From the NCBI RefSeq assembly GCF_040812015.1, contig NZ_JBFNXJ010000001.1, positions 186,001 through 250,000 on the forward strand: a stretch of DNA of 64,000 nucleotides, given 5' to 3'. Below the pieces are notes generated by a model that was not told the DNA's origin, did no database searches, and worked only from the letters and a program-made list of their open reading frames with translations. The stretch is from Chitinivorax sp. PXF-14. GTDB lineage: Bacteria > Pseudomonadota > Gammaproteobacteria > Burkholderiales > SCOH01. The translations under genes were made by a program, and so were the position numbers. This document shows, piece after piece, positions 1 to 7,328 of this stretch (position 1 is its first letter; the number at the start of each line of letters is the position of its first letter).

Positions 1-32
1 ACACCTCCCGGCGCGAAGACGGAGGGTACGCC

Positions 33-240
33 ATGCGATTCATGCTGCACGATGAGCCCCGGCGCAAGCCCTCCCACCTGCGGCAGAGCGTACGTGGTGA
101 GCTGCTCCTCAGGCTGGGCCGATCCGACGCCGCCCGCCAGGGCTTCGCGCACGCCGCTGCGCTGGCCCAGAACCCGCGCCAGCTGCCACCGCTGTTGCCG
201 CGTGCCCAAGCCGGCATGGCATCGAACCGACGGCTGCCCC
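33..240 (+). pseudogene. Remnant of an ECF sigma factor C-terminus (possibly fused to a YCII-type start)
   Basis: An ATG at 33 sits seven bases after a GGAGGG ribosome-binding site. It opens a frame starting MRFMLHDEP, which resembles the first residues of YCII-type proteins. The frame soon reads VRGELLLRLGRSDAARQGF and then ALAQNPRQ, which resembles the TPR-like C-terminal end of large ECF sigma factors (SigJ/DUF6596 type). It has no stop near the expected end and runs on antisense through the hydrolase gene, so it is not an intact gene. YCII genes often neighbour these sigma genes, so an internal deletion joining the two is a plausible inference. The window edge limits this; the resemblance was judged by eye. 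Confidence 0.35.
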
Positions 241-299
241 TCGTCCGTCGCGCCGGCCAGGGTGCCCGGCCAGCCAAGCCGGCCCCGGGCCTGGGCGCA

Positions 300-1118
300 T
301 CAGTGCTCGCGCAGGAATTCGGCGATCAGGCCGGCGATGGCCTCGGGCTGCTCGCGGTGCGGCATATGGGCGGCATCCTGCACGATCTCCACCCGCGATT
401 TGCCCCGGCCCAGCCGGCCTATGGTTTCGGGGTGGATGAGCGAGCCATATTCGTCGTGCAGCCCATGGATCGCCAGCGTGGGGCAGCTCACCTGCGGCAG
501 CGTGGCGTCGAGCGACCAAGAGGCGAACTCGGGATGGAGCCAGGTCTCGGTCCAGGCGTCGAGCACCCATCCTGCCTTGTCGCCGTGGTATTTCTGCAGA
601 CGCTCGATCTGCTTTTTGTCCTCGAGTTGCGCCTTGGCGACGCGGATGCCATGCAGCGTCTTGTCTTCGGGGAAGGTCTGCGCCGCGATCGTGATCAGCG
701 CGTCGCAGTCGGCCGCAAACGCCGCCGCGCAGTTGACCGCCATGCCGCCGCCGACGCTGTGGCCCAGCACGACGAAGCGCTGCAGGCCCAGCTGTTGCCG
801 GATCAGCGGAAACACGCGCCTGGCCTCGTCGGCGATGAAGTCCAGGGCCGGCGGGCTGCTCAGCGCGTCGGAGCGGCCGAAGCCCAGCCGGTCGTAGGCA
901 ATCACCTCGCGCCCGGTGGCGCTGCACAGCATGGCGGGGAAGTCCCGCCACAGCTCGACGCAACCGAGCGAGTCATGGAATAGCACGATAGGCGAGCGCG
1001 GGCCGGGCGTCGTGGCGTCCTTGCCGGGTGGGTGCCAGCGCCGGACGAAGACCCGGCCTCGCGGGCTGTCGAGCCAGCTGTCGGTGGTAACGGGCGTGGG
1101 TGCTTCGACCGTGTGCAT
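300..1118 (-). CDS. Alpha/beta-fold hydrolase
   Basis: Soluble alpha/beta hydrolase of about 272 residues. It shows the nucleophile elbow GHSVGG (Ser near residue 121), an acid candidate in HGLHDE (Asp near 222) and a histidine in AAHMPH (near 251). This is the classic Ser-Asp-His triad in the right order, and the HDSLG loop after the third strand supports an oxyanion hole. No signal peptide is visible, so it is probably cytoplasmic. An in-frame ATG also lies at 1133, but GGAGAA at 1131-1126 is seven bases before the ATG at 1118, so the shorter start is preferred. The substrate cannot be named; esterase or lactonase-like activity is possible. Confidence 0.88.
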   Translation of the reverse strand: MHTVEAPTPVTTDSWLDSPRGRVFVRRWHPPGKDATTPGPRSPIVLFHDSLGCVELWRDFPAMLCSATGREVIAYDRLGFGRSDALSSPPALDFIADEARRVFPLIRQQLGLQRFVVLGHSVGGGMAVNCAAAFAADCDALITIAAQTFPEDKTLHGIRVAKAQLEDKKQIERLQKYHGDKAGWVLDAWTETWLHPEFASWSLDATLPQVSCPTLAIHGLHDEYGSLIHPETIGRLGRGKSRVEIVQDAAHMPHREQPEAIAGLIAEFLREH

Positions 1119-1196
1119 TATCGTGTTCTCCATGTAACGCCGCCATGCCTGCTGCGAGGCGGCGGCTCCTCCGGCATTGACTGCCGGGCCTGTGTA

Positions 1197-1586
1197 TCAG
1201 TTCAGCCGGTAGGACATGCCGCTGAACTGCGCCAGCAGCGTCCCCTCGCGGTTCGTCACGTCGACGAGGTAGTGCGCCAGCCTGGATTTGCAGGATACCT
1301 CCCGGGCTTCCGCAAACAGTTCGCCCGCGCTGGCGCTGTTGATGTAATGAATGTGTGCGTTGATGCCGACGGCCTTCTGCCCGCGCGTGTTGCAGGCCAC
1401 GGCAAAGGCGATGTCGGCCAGCGCGAAGATGACGCCGCCGTGCACGCCGCCGAGGCCGTTCAGGTGCGTACCGCTGGCGTCGAGCCTCACTTTCGAGCCG
1501 CCGTCGTTGGCGGCGACCAGTTCAACGCCAAGCAGCTTGGCAAAGCAGTCGTGGGCGAAATATTCTGCCGAGGGTTGCGACAGCAT
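1197..1586 (-). CDS. PaaI-family hotdog thioesterase
   Basis: Protein of 129 residues with the single-hotdog fold pattern of PaaI/YdiI-type acyl-CoA thioesterases. The segment GGVHGGVIFALADIAFAVA contains the conserved HGG turn and the helix carrying the catalytic Asp, followed by the strand NAHIHYINSA. The family hydrolyses acyl- or aroyl-CoA esters in the cytoplasm; the substrate here is unknown. It is divergent from the AraC-type gene starting at 1683 across about 96 bases, which suggests shared control. Length is normal for the family. Confidence 0.85.
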   Translation of the reverse strand: MLSQPSAEYFAHDCFAKLLGVELVAANDGGSKVRLDASGTHLNGLGGVHGGVIFALADIAFAVACNTRGQKAVGINAHIHYINSASAGELFAEAREVSCKSRLAHYLVDVTNREGTLLAQFSGMSYRLN

Positions 1587-1682
1587 GTCGAGTCTCTCCG
1601 GATTAGGTGATGGCTCGATGGTAATGGCTCGGCAGCCCTCTTCAACTGGCGCAACAGGTCAAATTTCGGGCGGATCGGATCA

Positions 1683-2654
1683 GTGCTGACATTGTCGATA
1701 TTTTTGCTGGATGGCTGCTGGGGGTCGCAATTGATGGCCATCCTCGACTTTGTCGCCATCTACCGGTTGGTGGCAGCGGAATACCCCGATGCAACCGAGA
1801 TCGACGTCAGGCTTTGCGGCAGGGCCGGCGGCCAGGTCGTGCTCGGCAACGGGCTGCCGATGCCCGTCGAGGCGTGGCCGGCCGCTGCGGGCAGCAATCA
1901 GCTGGTGGTGGTGCCGGGTATCGAGTACGGCCAGCTCAGGCGGGTGCTGAACGATACATCGATCGACCGTGCAACGCTGAGGGCGGTTGTCGCGGCGGGT
2001 AGCTCGATGCTGAGCGTGTCCACCGGGGCGTTTGTGCTGGCCGAGTCGGGCCTGCTCGATGGCAGGGAGGCGGTGACGCACCGACGCTTCGAGGCGCCGT
2101 TCCGTAAGCGCTACCCGGCGGTGCGGTTGAAAAGCGGTATCGAGTTCGTTGACCATGGCGCGGTATGCACCGCCGCGAGTCTGACTGGGGCGATCTATTG
2201 GCTCGCCCGGCAGCTGCAGGCGAGGGGCAACCACGAGGCGGTCAGCCGCTGCCTCGTGCTCACGCAGCAGGATTCATCGCTGGCGGCCGAGCTGTGGCTG
2301 GCGGATACATTCGAGCACAAGCGGCACAGCGATGATGGCATCGTCACCGTGCAGCACTTCATCGACACGCACTACGCTGACCGGTTTTCGATCGCCGAGC
2401 TGGCCGCCATGATCGGCGCGAGCGAGAGCAGCCTGAAGCGGCGTTTCAAGGCGGCGGCGGGCATCCCGGTGACGCGCTATCACCAGCTGGTACGGGTGGC
2501 TCGCATGAAATACCTGCTGCTCAATTCCGATGCGTCGGTCGACAACCTCTGCTTCGACATCGGCTATGCCGATCCCAGGTTTGCCCGCCGGCTGTTTGTC
2601 GAGATGACCGGGCTCAGCCCCAAGGCCTACCGCCAGCGTTGCGAGCTCGGCTAG
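1683..2654 (+). CDS. GlxA-type AraC transcriptional regulator (DJ-1/GATase1-like N-terminus)
   Basis: Protein of 323 residues. Residues 1-190 form a DJ-1/PfpI-like domain starting with the strand LSIFLLDG. Residues about 220-320 form the AraC/XylS double helix-turn-helix (SIAELAAMIGASESSLKRRF, then the second helix pair around IGYADPRFARRLF). The start is a GTG at 1683; it is chosen because the first beta strand of the fold begins right there, while the next ATG (1734) would remove it. The usual nucleophile cysteine is replaced: the elbow reads SVSTGAF, with Ser near residue 113. That is common in regulators that only bind ligands. The effector is unknown. It is divergent from the thioesterase gene. 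Confidence 0.87.
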   Translation: MLTLSIFLLDGCWGSQLMAILDFVAIYRLVAAEYPDATEIDVRLCGRAGGQVVLGNGLPMPVEAWPAAAGSNQLVVVPGIEYGQLRRVLNDTSIDRATLRAVVAAGSSMLSVSTGAFVLAESGLLDGREAVTHRRFEAPFRKRYPAVRLKSGIEFVDHGAVCTAASLTGAIYWLARQLQARGNHEAVSRCLVLTQQDSSLAAELWLADTFEHKRHSDDGIVTVQHFIDTHYADRFSIAELAAMIGASESSLKRRFKAAAGIPVTRYHQLVRVARMKYLLLNSDASVDNLCFDIGYADPRFARRLFVEMTGLSPKAYRQRCELG

Positions 2655-2726
2655 CACTTGCCCTGCCGGCAAGCGGCGCCACCCGTGCCGCTCAGCCGTG
2701 CGGGCAGCCGCCGAGATGACAGCCTG

Positions 2727-3065
2727 TCAGGCACCGCCGCGGTCGAGGTGCGCCAGCTTGTCGGCGACACCGATCCATGCTTCGTGATCCGGCAGCGGGT
2801 CCTTGCGCACATTGAGCATCATCCAGCCTGGATGCTGCGCCAGCACCCGGTTCAGCTCGATGAATGCCTCCTGCCCAGCCGGCACGTCGGATTCCGCGAA
2901 GATTGCCTCCTCCGGGCATTCCGGCACGCAGAGCGAGCAGTCGATGCAGCCATCGGGGTCGATGACGAGGAAATTCGGCCCCTCCTTGAAGCAATCGACC
3001 GGGCACACCGCCACGCAATCGGTGAATTTGCACTGGATACAGGCCTCGGTAACGACAAAAGTCAT
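2727..3065 (-). CDS. fdxA: 7Fe ferredoxin FdxA
   Basis: Ferredoxin of 112 residues, the normal length for FdxA. It carries two cluster motifs: [17 protein letters not shown] near the N-terminus and [12 protein letters not shown] in the middle. They match the [3Fe-4S]/[4Fe-4S] ferredoxins of Azotobacter and proteobacteria, which act as low-potential one-electron carriers in the cytoplasm. The start at 3065 has GGAGG six bases upstream. It lies 11 bases after the ferredoxin-NADP reductase gene on the same strand, so the two are almost certainly cotranscribed as an NADPH-reductase-ferredoxin pair that may serve the molybdoenzyme upstream. Confidence 0.95.
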   Translation of the reverse strand: MTFVVTEACIQCKFTDCVAVCPVDCFKEGPNFLVIDPDGCIDCSLCVPECPEEAIFAESDVPAGQEAFIELNRVLAQHPGWMMLNVRKDPLPDHEAWIGVADKLAHLDRGGA

Positions 3066-3076
3066 GTCGGGCCTCC

Positions 3077-3853
3077 TTATTTCTCGACGAACGCGCGTTC
3101 GATCACGTAGTCGCCCGGCACGCCCTGCGACGGCGAAATCTGGAAACCCTTGGCATCGAGGATGTCGCAGGTGTCCTTCAGCATGGCGGGGCTGCCGCAG
3201 ATCATCGCGCGGTCGACGGCTGGGTCGAGCTCGGGCAGGCCGATGTCGGCGCACAGCTTGCCACTCGTGAGCAAGTCGGTCAGCCGCCCCTGGTACTTGA
3301 ACGGCTCGCGGGTCGCGGTGGGGTAGTAGATCAGCTTGTCCTGCACCAGCTCGCCGATGAATTCGTCTTCGGGCAAGGCCTGGTTGATGAAGTCGGCGTA
3401 AGCGAATTCGCTGACCACGCGGACACCATGCACCAGCACCACCTTGTCGAAACGCGAGTAGGTGTCGGGGTCCTGGATCACGCTCATGAACGGCGCCAGC
3501 CCGGTGCCCGTGCCGAACAGGTAGAGATGCTTGCCGGGCCGCAGGTCGTCGAGCACCAGCGTGCCGACCGGCTTGCGGCTGACGAGGATCTGGTCACCTT
3601 CCTTCAGATGCTGCAGGCGCGATGTCAACGGGCCGTTCTGCACCTTGATGCTGAGGAATTCGAGATGCTCGGCGTAGTTCGGGCTGGCGATGCTGTAGGC
3701 GCGCATCAGCGGCCGCCCCTCGACCTCCAGGCCGATCATGACGAAGTGGCCGTTGTGGAAGCGCAGGCCCGTGTCGCGGGTGGTCTTGAAGCTGAACAGG
3801 GTGTCGTTCCAGTGATGGACGCTCAGTACGGTTTCGTTGCTGTAGTTCGACAT
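3077..3853 (-). CDS. fpr: Ferredoxin--NADP reductase
   Basis: FAD enzyme of 258 residues that moves electrons between NADP(H) and ferredoxin or flavodoxin. The FAD-binding motif [10 protein letters not shown] (Arg near 51) and the NADP-binding GTGTGLAPF (114-122) are both clear. The C-terminal stretch ending VIERAFVEK is typical of bacterial subclass-I Fpr proteins. It lies 50 bases downstream of the molybdopterin oxidoreductase and directly upstream of fdxA. This gives a likely chain NADPH - Fpr - FdxA - molybdoenzyme, running in either direction (inference from order). Confidence 0.95.
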   Translation of the reverse strand: MSNYSNETVLSVHHWNDTLFSFKTTRDTGLRFHNGHFVMIGLEVEGRPLMRAYSIASPNYAEHLEFLSIKVQNGPLTSRLQHLKEGDQILVSRKPVGTLVLDDLRPGKHLYLFGTGTGLAPFMSVIQDPDTYSRFDKVVLVHGVRVVSEFAYADFINQALPEDEFIGELVQDKLIYYPTATREPFKYQGRLTDLLTSGKLCADIGLPELDPAVDRAMICGSPAMLKDTCDILDAKGFQISPSQGVPGDYVIERAFVEK

Positions 3854-3903
3854 ATCACGTTTTCCTTGGATTGCAGCATTTCGTCGTTGCCGGCCGCGCG
3901 TGC

Positions 3904-6183
3904 TTATACGGCGGCTGCGGCAGGTTCATGCGTTTTGCGGCGGATGCGCACCGGCACGTATTTGTGATACGGCGTGCGTGTCAGCGGCTCGCAGTGTGTG
4001 ATCGAGGTCAGGCGGTTGAGTGCCGGGCCGATCGGTGCGCTGTCGCGGTAACGCATGCCGTAGCCGTGCGGCAGCGCGACGACGCCGCTGCGCATCGCAT
4101 CATCGATTTCCACAATGGCCTCGAGCGCGCCATGCTGGTTCTCACAGACCACCCAGTCGCCGTCACCGACGCCCAGCTGGGCCGCATCGGACGAGTGCAT
4201 GCGCATCGCGCCATGCGGGTCGACCTTGCGCCAGGCCGGGTCGCGGTAGATCTGGTTGGCGTTGTACGAACGGCGCTCGCCGGCGAACAGGACAAACGGG
4301 TAGTCCGCGCCGGGTGGCGTCTCGTCCTTCAGCGCGCGCCACTCGTCGAGCATCTCGGGCACCGCCAGGCGGATTCGCTTGTCGGCGTGCCCCAGCAGCG
4401 ACCACACCTCGTCGTACTCGCGCTTGCTGAAAACCACGCCGGAGCGCTGCGCCAGGATGGCATCGAACAGTTGGTTGCCCTGTGCCAGTTTCGATCCGCC
4501 AAAGCCCGCCCGGCGGGCTGCCTGCGGGTACTTGCCGGCAAACTGCAGCGCCAGCGGCAGGAGGAAGGCGGCGGGTGCGGCGTTGCCGGGCAGGGCCTGG
4601 CCCAGGGTGCGGTAGAGGATGGACGGCGCGTACCGCACCATCCGCTTGTTGCGCGAGAGCTTGAGCGCCAGCGCGGCCATGAAGCCCGCGTGCCCGGTCT
4701 GTTTCGGCTCGTGCCGGGCGATGGCCGACAAGAGCGGGAAGCGCGTCGGAATCTCGCCCATCTTCTCCAGCAGCCGGGTGTAGATCTCGGGCTCCGGCAG
4801 CGATTCGCCCAGCGGCTCGAACAGCGGATGCCGCAGGTGGAAGGCATTGACCGGGAACTCCAGATTGAAGCCGGAGAATTCCCATTTCTCGAACTGCGAT
4901 GCGGCCGGCAGCACATAGTGGGCGAGCCGTGCGGTCTCGGTCATCGCCACGTCGACGACGACGAGCAGCTCCAGCGACTTGAAGGCCTGCTCGAAGGCCG
5001 GCGTGTCGGGCCAGGTCACCAGCGGGTTCGAGCTGTCCACCACCATGGCGCGGATGCGCCGCTCGCCTGCCTTGAGGATTTCATCGGGCAGGATGCTCGG
5101 CGGCAGGAAGCCCGACACCGAGAACATCTGGTGATAGGCCGTGCGCTTGAAGCGCGGGTTGCGCTCGTCGGTGTTGCCGAGGATGGGCACCAGGTAATCG
5201 TGCAAATTGTTCCCGCCCTTGATGCCGAAGTTGCCGGTGATCAGGTACAGGAGCTTTTCGAAATAGCCGTTGAGCGTGGTGTGCAGCGTATGCTGGATGC
5301 CGAGGTCGGCGCGCACGCAGGCGGTCGCGGCCGTCGCGAAGCCGCGGGCCACGCGCTCGACCTCCGGCAGCGGCACGTCGGCGCGGCGCACATAGTCCGC
5401 CACCGGTATCGCCAGCAGGATGGGCTCGATCGCCTCGAAGCCGAGGCAGTGCTGTGCCAGGAAGGCCTGATCGTGCAGCCCTTCGCGGACGATGATGGCG
5501 AGGATGGCGGACAGCAGATAGGCATCGGTGCCCGGTTTCAGCTGCAGGTGGATGTCCGCCTGCTTTGCTGTTTCGGTGCGGCGCGGGTCGATCACCACCA
5601 TCGTTCGGTTCGGGTCCTTCTTGATCTCCTTGAGCGTATCGCGTGCGTTCGGAATGCCATGGGCCTGGAACGGGTTGCAGCCGAGAAAGATCACGTAGTC
5701 CGCATGCTCGATGTCCTCAGTCGTGTGGCAGGTCTGGCGCCCGAACAGGCGGCCGTTGAGCCAGAAGTCGCCGGTCTTTTCCTGCGCCAGCGAGTTGTAG
5801 GTGTTGATGCTTTTCATCGCCGAACGCAGCTGGCCCAGGTAAGCCCCACCCAGGTGATTGCCCTGCCCGCCGCCGCCGGCGGTGGCGAAGGCATCGCCGC
5901 CATGGGCATCGCAGATCTTGACCAACCGTTGCGCGATGTCGCCCAGCGCCTCGTCCCAGCTGACGCGCACGAAGCTTCCGTCGGGCTGGCGGCGTAGCGG
6001 ATGACGCAGGCGGTCGTCGTGGTTCTGGTAGTGTTCGAGGCGGGCCGCCTTCTGGCAGATGTAGCCCTTCGACACCGGGTGTGCCTCGTCGCCGCGGATG
6101 CGCACGAATTTGCCGCCGTCGATCTCCACCTGCAGCCCGCAATTGCGGGAACACAGGATGCAAGCCGTTTTCTCTGTTCTCAT
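3904..6183 (-). CDS. Molybdopterin-dependent oxidoreductase (formate dehydrogenase/nitrate reductase superfamily)
   Basis: Large subunit of 759 residues of the DMSO-reductase superfamily. Cys8, Cys11, Cys15 and Cys43 form the N-terminal [4Fe-4S] motif (CILCSRNCG, then YICQKA). Cys152, in GRQTCH, is at the position where the molybdenum ligand (Cys/Sec/Ser) is expected. The bis-MGD-binding regions FLGCNPFQAHG and VVIDPRRTETA and a C-terminal molydopterin dinucleotide-binding domain (around FAGERRSYNANQ) are present. No Tat signal (RR-x-F-L-K) is seen, so it is probably cytoplasmic. No small or membrane subunit is encoded next to it; Fpr and FdxA follow instead. The substrate is unknown. The ATG at 6183 has GGAG eight to nine bases upstream. 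Confidence 0.9.
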   Translation of the reverse strand: MRTEKTACILCSRNCGLQVEIDGGKFVRIRGDEAHPVSKGYICQKAARLEHYQNHDDRLRHPLRRQPDGSFVRVSWDEALGDIAQRLVKICDAHGGDAFATAGGGGQGNHLGGAYLGQLRSAMKSINTYNSLAQEKTGDFWLNGRLFGRQTCHTTEDIEHADYVIFLGCNPFQAHGIPNARDTLKEIKKDPNRTMVVIDPRRTETAKQADIHLQLKPGTDAYLLSAILAIIVREGLHDQAFLAQHCLGFEAIEPILLAIPVADYVRRADVPLPEVERVARGFATAATACVRADLGIQHTLHTTLNGYFEKLLYLITGNFGIKGGNNLHDYLVPILGNTDERNPRFKRTAYHQMFSVSGFLPPSILPDEILKAGERRIRAMVVDSSNPLVTWPDTPAFEQAFKSLELLVVVDVAMTETARLAHYVLPAASQFEKWEFSGFNLEFPVNAFHLRHPLFEPLGESLPEPEIYTRLLEKMGEIPTRFPLLSAIARHEPKQTGHAGFMAALALKLSRNKRMVRYAPSILYRTLGQALPGNAAPAAFLLPLALQFAGKYPQAARRAGFGGSKLAQGNQLFDAILAQRSGVVFSKREYDEVWSLLGHADKRIRLAVPEMLDEWRALKDETPPGADYPFVLFAGERRSYNANQIYRDPAWRKVDPHGAMRMHSSDAAQLGVGDGDWVVCENQHGALEAIVEIDDAMRSGVVALPHGYGMRYRDSAPIGPALNRLTSITHCEPLTRTPYHKYVPVRIRRKTHEPAAAAV

Positions 6184-6236
6184 GAATGCTCCAATGCAGG
6201 GTATGCGTATCGTGGTGGGTAGTGTTGTCGATTAAA

Positions 6237-6248
6237 TAACGATCGTTA
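6237..6248. promoter_or_regulatory. Perfect 12-bp palindrome, candidate TetR operator
   Basis: TAACGATCGTTA is its own reverse complement. It lies in the 137-base gap between the molybdoenzyme start (6183, minus) and the TetR start (6321, plus). Divergently encoded TetR proteins usually bind such sites to repress both genes. Assignment to this TetR is inference. Confidence 0.6.
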
Positions 6249-6320
6249 CTATAACGCAGGCTATGCTATAGTTTTCCCTGTGTCAACAAGCGTTTGCTTG
6301 CTCAAAGCAGGAATCCAACC

Positions 6321-6872
6321 ATGCGTTATGCCCCCGAATACAAAGCGACCGCCCGCGCCAAACTGCTGGAAACATCGGGCGCGCTGGCCAAGAAGAAGGG
6401 GTTCGGGGTGACCGGTGTGGACGCGCTGATGGCCGAGGCCGGCCTGACCTCGGGCGCCTTTTACTCGCACTTCAAATCGAAAAACGAGCTGCTCAGCGCC
6501 ATCATCGAAAACGAGTTGGCGCGAACCTCGGCCATGTTCGACCGCCCGGACACGAAATCCATACTCAAGGCGATTCGCGGTTACCTCAGCGCCGAGCATG
6601 TCGCCTCGCCGGAGACAGGCTGCCTGATCCCCACGCTGGGCCCGGAGGTCGCGCGGGCCGATGCCGCAACGCGAGCCCTCTTCGAGCAGGGCATCACGCG
6701 CATGCAAAGCACGCTGCAGCAGAAAATGCCGCACGACGGCGACGCTTGGGCCGTCATTTCGATGGCGGTCGGCGCGCTCGTCATCGCACGCGCCATGGAA
6801 ACGCCGGAAACGCAGCGCGAGGCGCTCGACGCCGTGGCCAAGCATATCGAGGCGATTATCACCGCGGATTGA
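6321..6872 (+). CDS. TetR/AcrR family transcriptional regulator
   Basis: Regulator of 183 residues. The N-terminal helix-turn-helix is clear: GVTGVDALMAEAGLTSGAFYSHFKSK, the standard TetR pattern ending in FYSHF (shown here as two overlapping helices around residues 30-55). The ATG at 6321 follows AGGAA by nine bases and is preferred over a TTG at 6294 further upstream. The C-terminal domain (PETGCLIPTLGPEVAR) resembles the YjdC/AefR-like C-terminal group. It is divergent from the molybdoenzyme operon and probably represses it through the palindrome at 6237-6248. Confidence 0.9.
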   Translation: MRYAPEYKATARAKLLETSGALAKKKGFGVTGVDALMAEAGLTSGAFYSHFKSKNELLSAIIENELARTSAMFDRPDTKSILKAIRGYLSAEHVASPETGCLIPTLGPEVARADAATRALFEQGITRMQSTLQQKMPHDGDAWAVISMAVGALVIARAMETPETQREALDAVAKHIEAIITAD

Positions 6873-7229
6873 ACATGGTGACGTGCCACCGCCGGGGCCA
6901 AGGCCGGCCTCGCGGTCACGCCGCGCGAATGGGCGCCTCGCCCGCTACGCTTAAGCACTCGGGCGTGTCCGGCAACGTGCCCGGCATGATGCGGGGAGCC
7001 GCAGGATGCCGTCGCCACAACTGGCAGCATTGACGCTTCACTATCGTCGCGTCGACACGGCGCAAGCAGTCGTGGGCAAGTGGCGATCCACACGGCAATG
7101 CATTGCCTTCAGCCTTACTTGAGAATGTCATTTCGTGAATATGCCGCCTTGCCGGTTCGAGGGTATGACGCGGCTGCCTGTCGGGCCTGCAGGCAGGGCA
7201 GACGCCAATTCCCGTAAAAATATGACAGG
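6873..7229. other. Intergenic region without a recognisable gene
   Basis: About 360 bases between the TetR gene and the promoter of the giant surface-protein gene. I see short frames only, with no family resemblance and no good ribosome-binding sites. GC content falls toward the right end. Confidence 0.5.
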
Positions 7230-7258
7230 TTTACGTATCAGCAAGTAGCAACTATTCT
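7230..7258 (+). promoter_or_regulatory. Candidate sigma70 promoter of the LEPR/DUF4347 operon
   Basis: TTTACG at 7230-7235 and TATTCT at 7253-7258 are separated by 17 bases. Transcription would begin near 7265 and leave a leader of about 64 bases before the start codon at 7329. It is the best promoter-like pair in this gap. Confidence 0.45.
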
Positions 7259-7279
7259 CCAGAGCATTACGGTCAAAAA

Positions 7280-7314
7280 CCACGGGCTACGAACCTGTGG
7301 CCCCGAAGCCGGGC
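7280..7314 (+). other. Two consecutive hairpins in the leader of the giant-protein gene
   Basis: CCACGGG (7280-7286) can pair with CCTGTGG (7294-7300) around a seven-base loop, with one G-U pair. Directly after it, GCCC (7300-7303) can pair with GGGC (7311-7314). They lie just before a weak ribosome-binding site (GAGA) and could control translation. They do not match a riboswitch class I know. Confidence 0.35.
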
Positions 7315-7328
7315 TCACGAGATATACG

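Noticed and set aside
3871..5997. A 708-codon plus-strand frame opposite the molybdoenzyme
   Set aside because: The minus-strand protein has cofactor motifs; the plus frame has none and lacks a ribosome-binding site.
7265..7328. c-di-GMP (GEMM) riboswitch before the giant gene
   Set aside because: The hairpins lack the conserved GEMM sequences; only generic stems are present.
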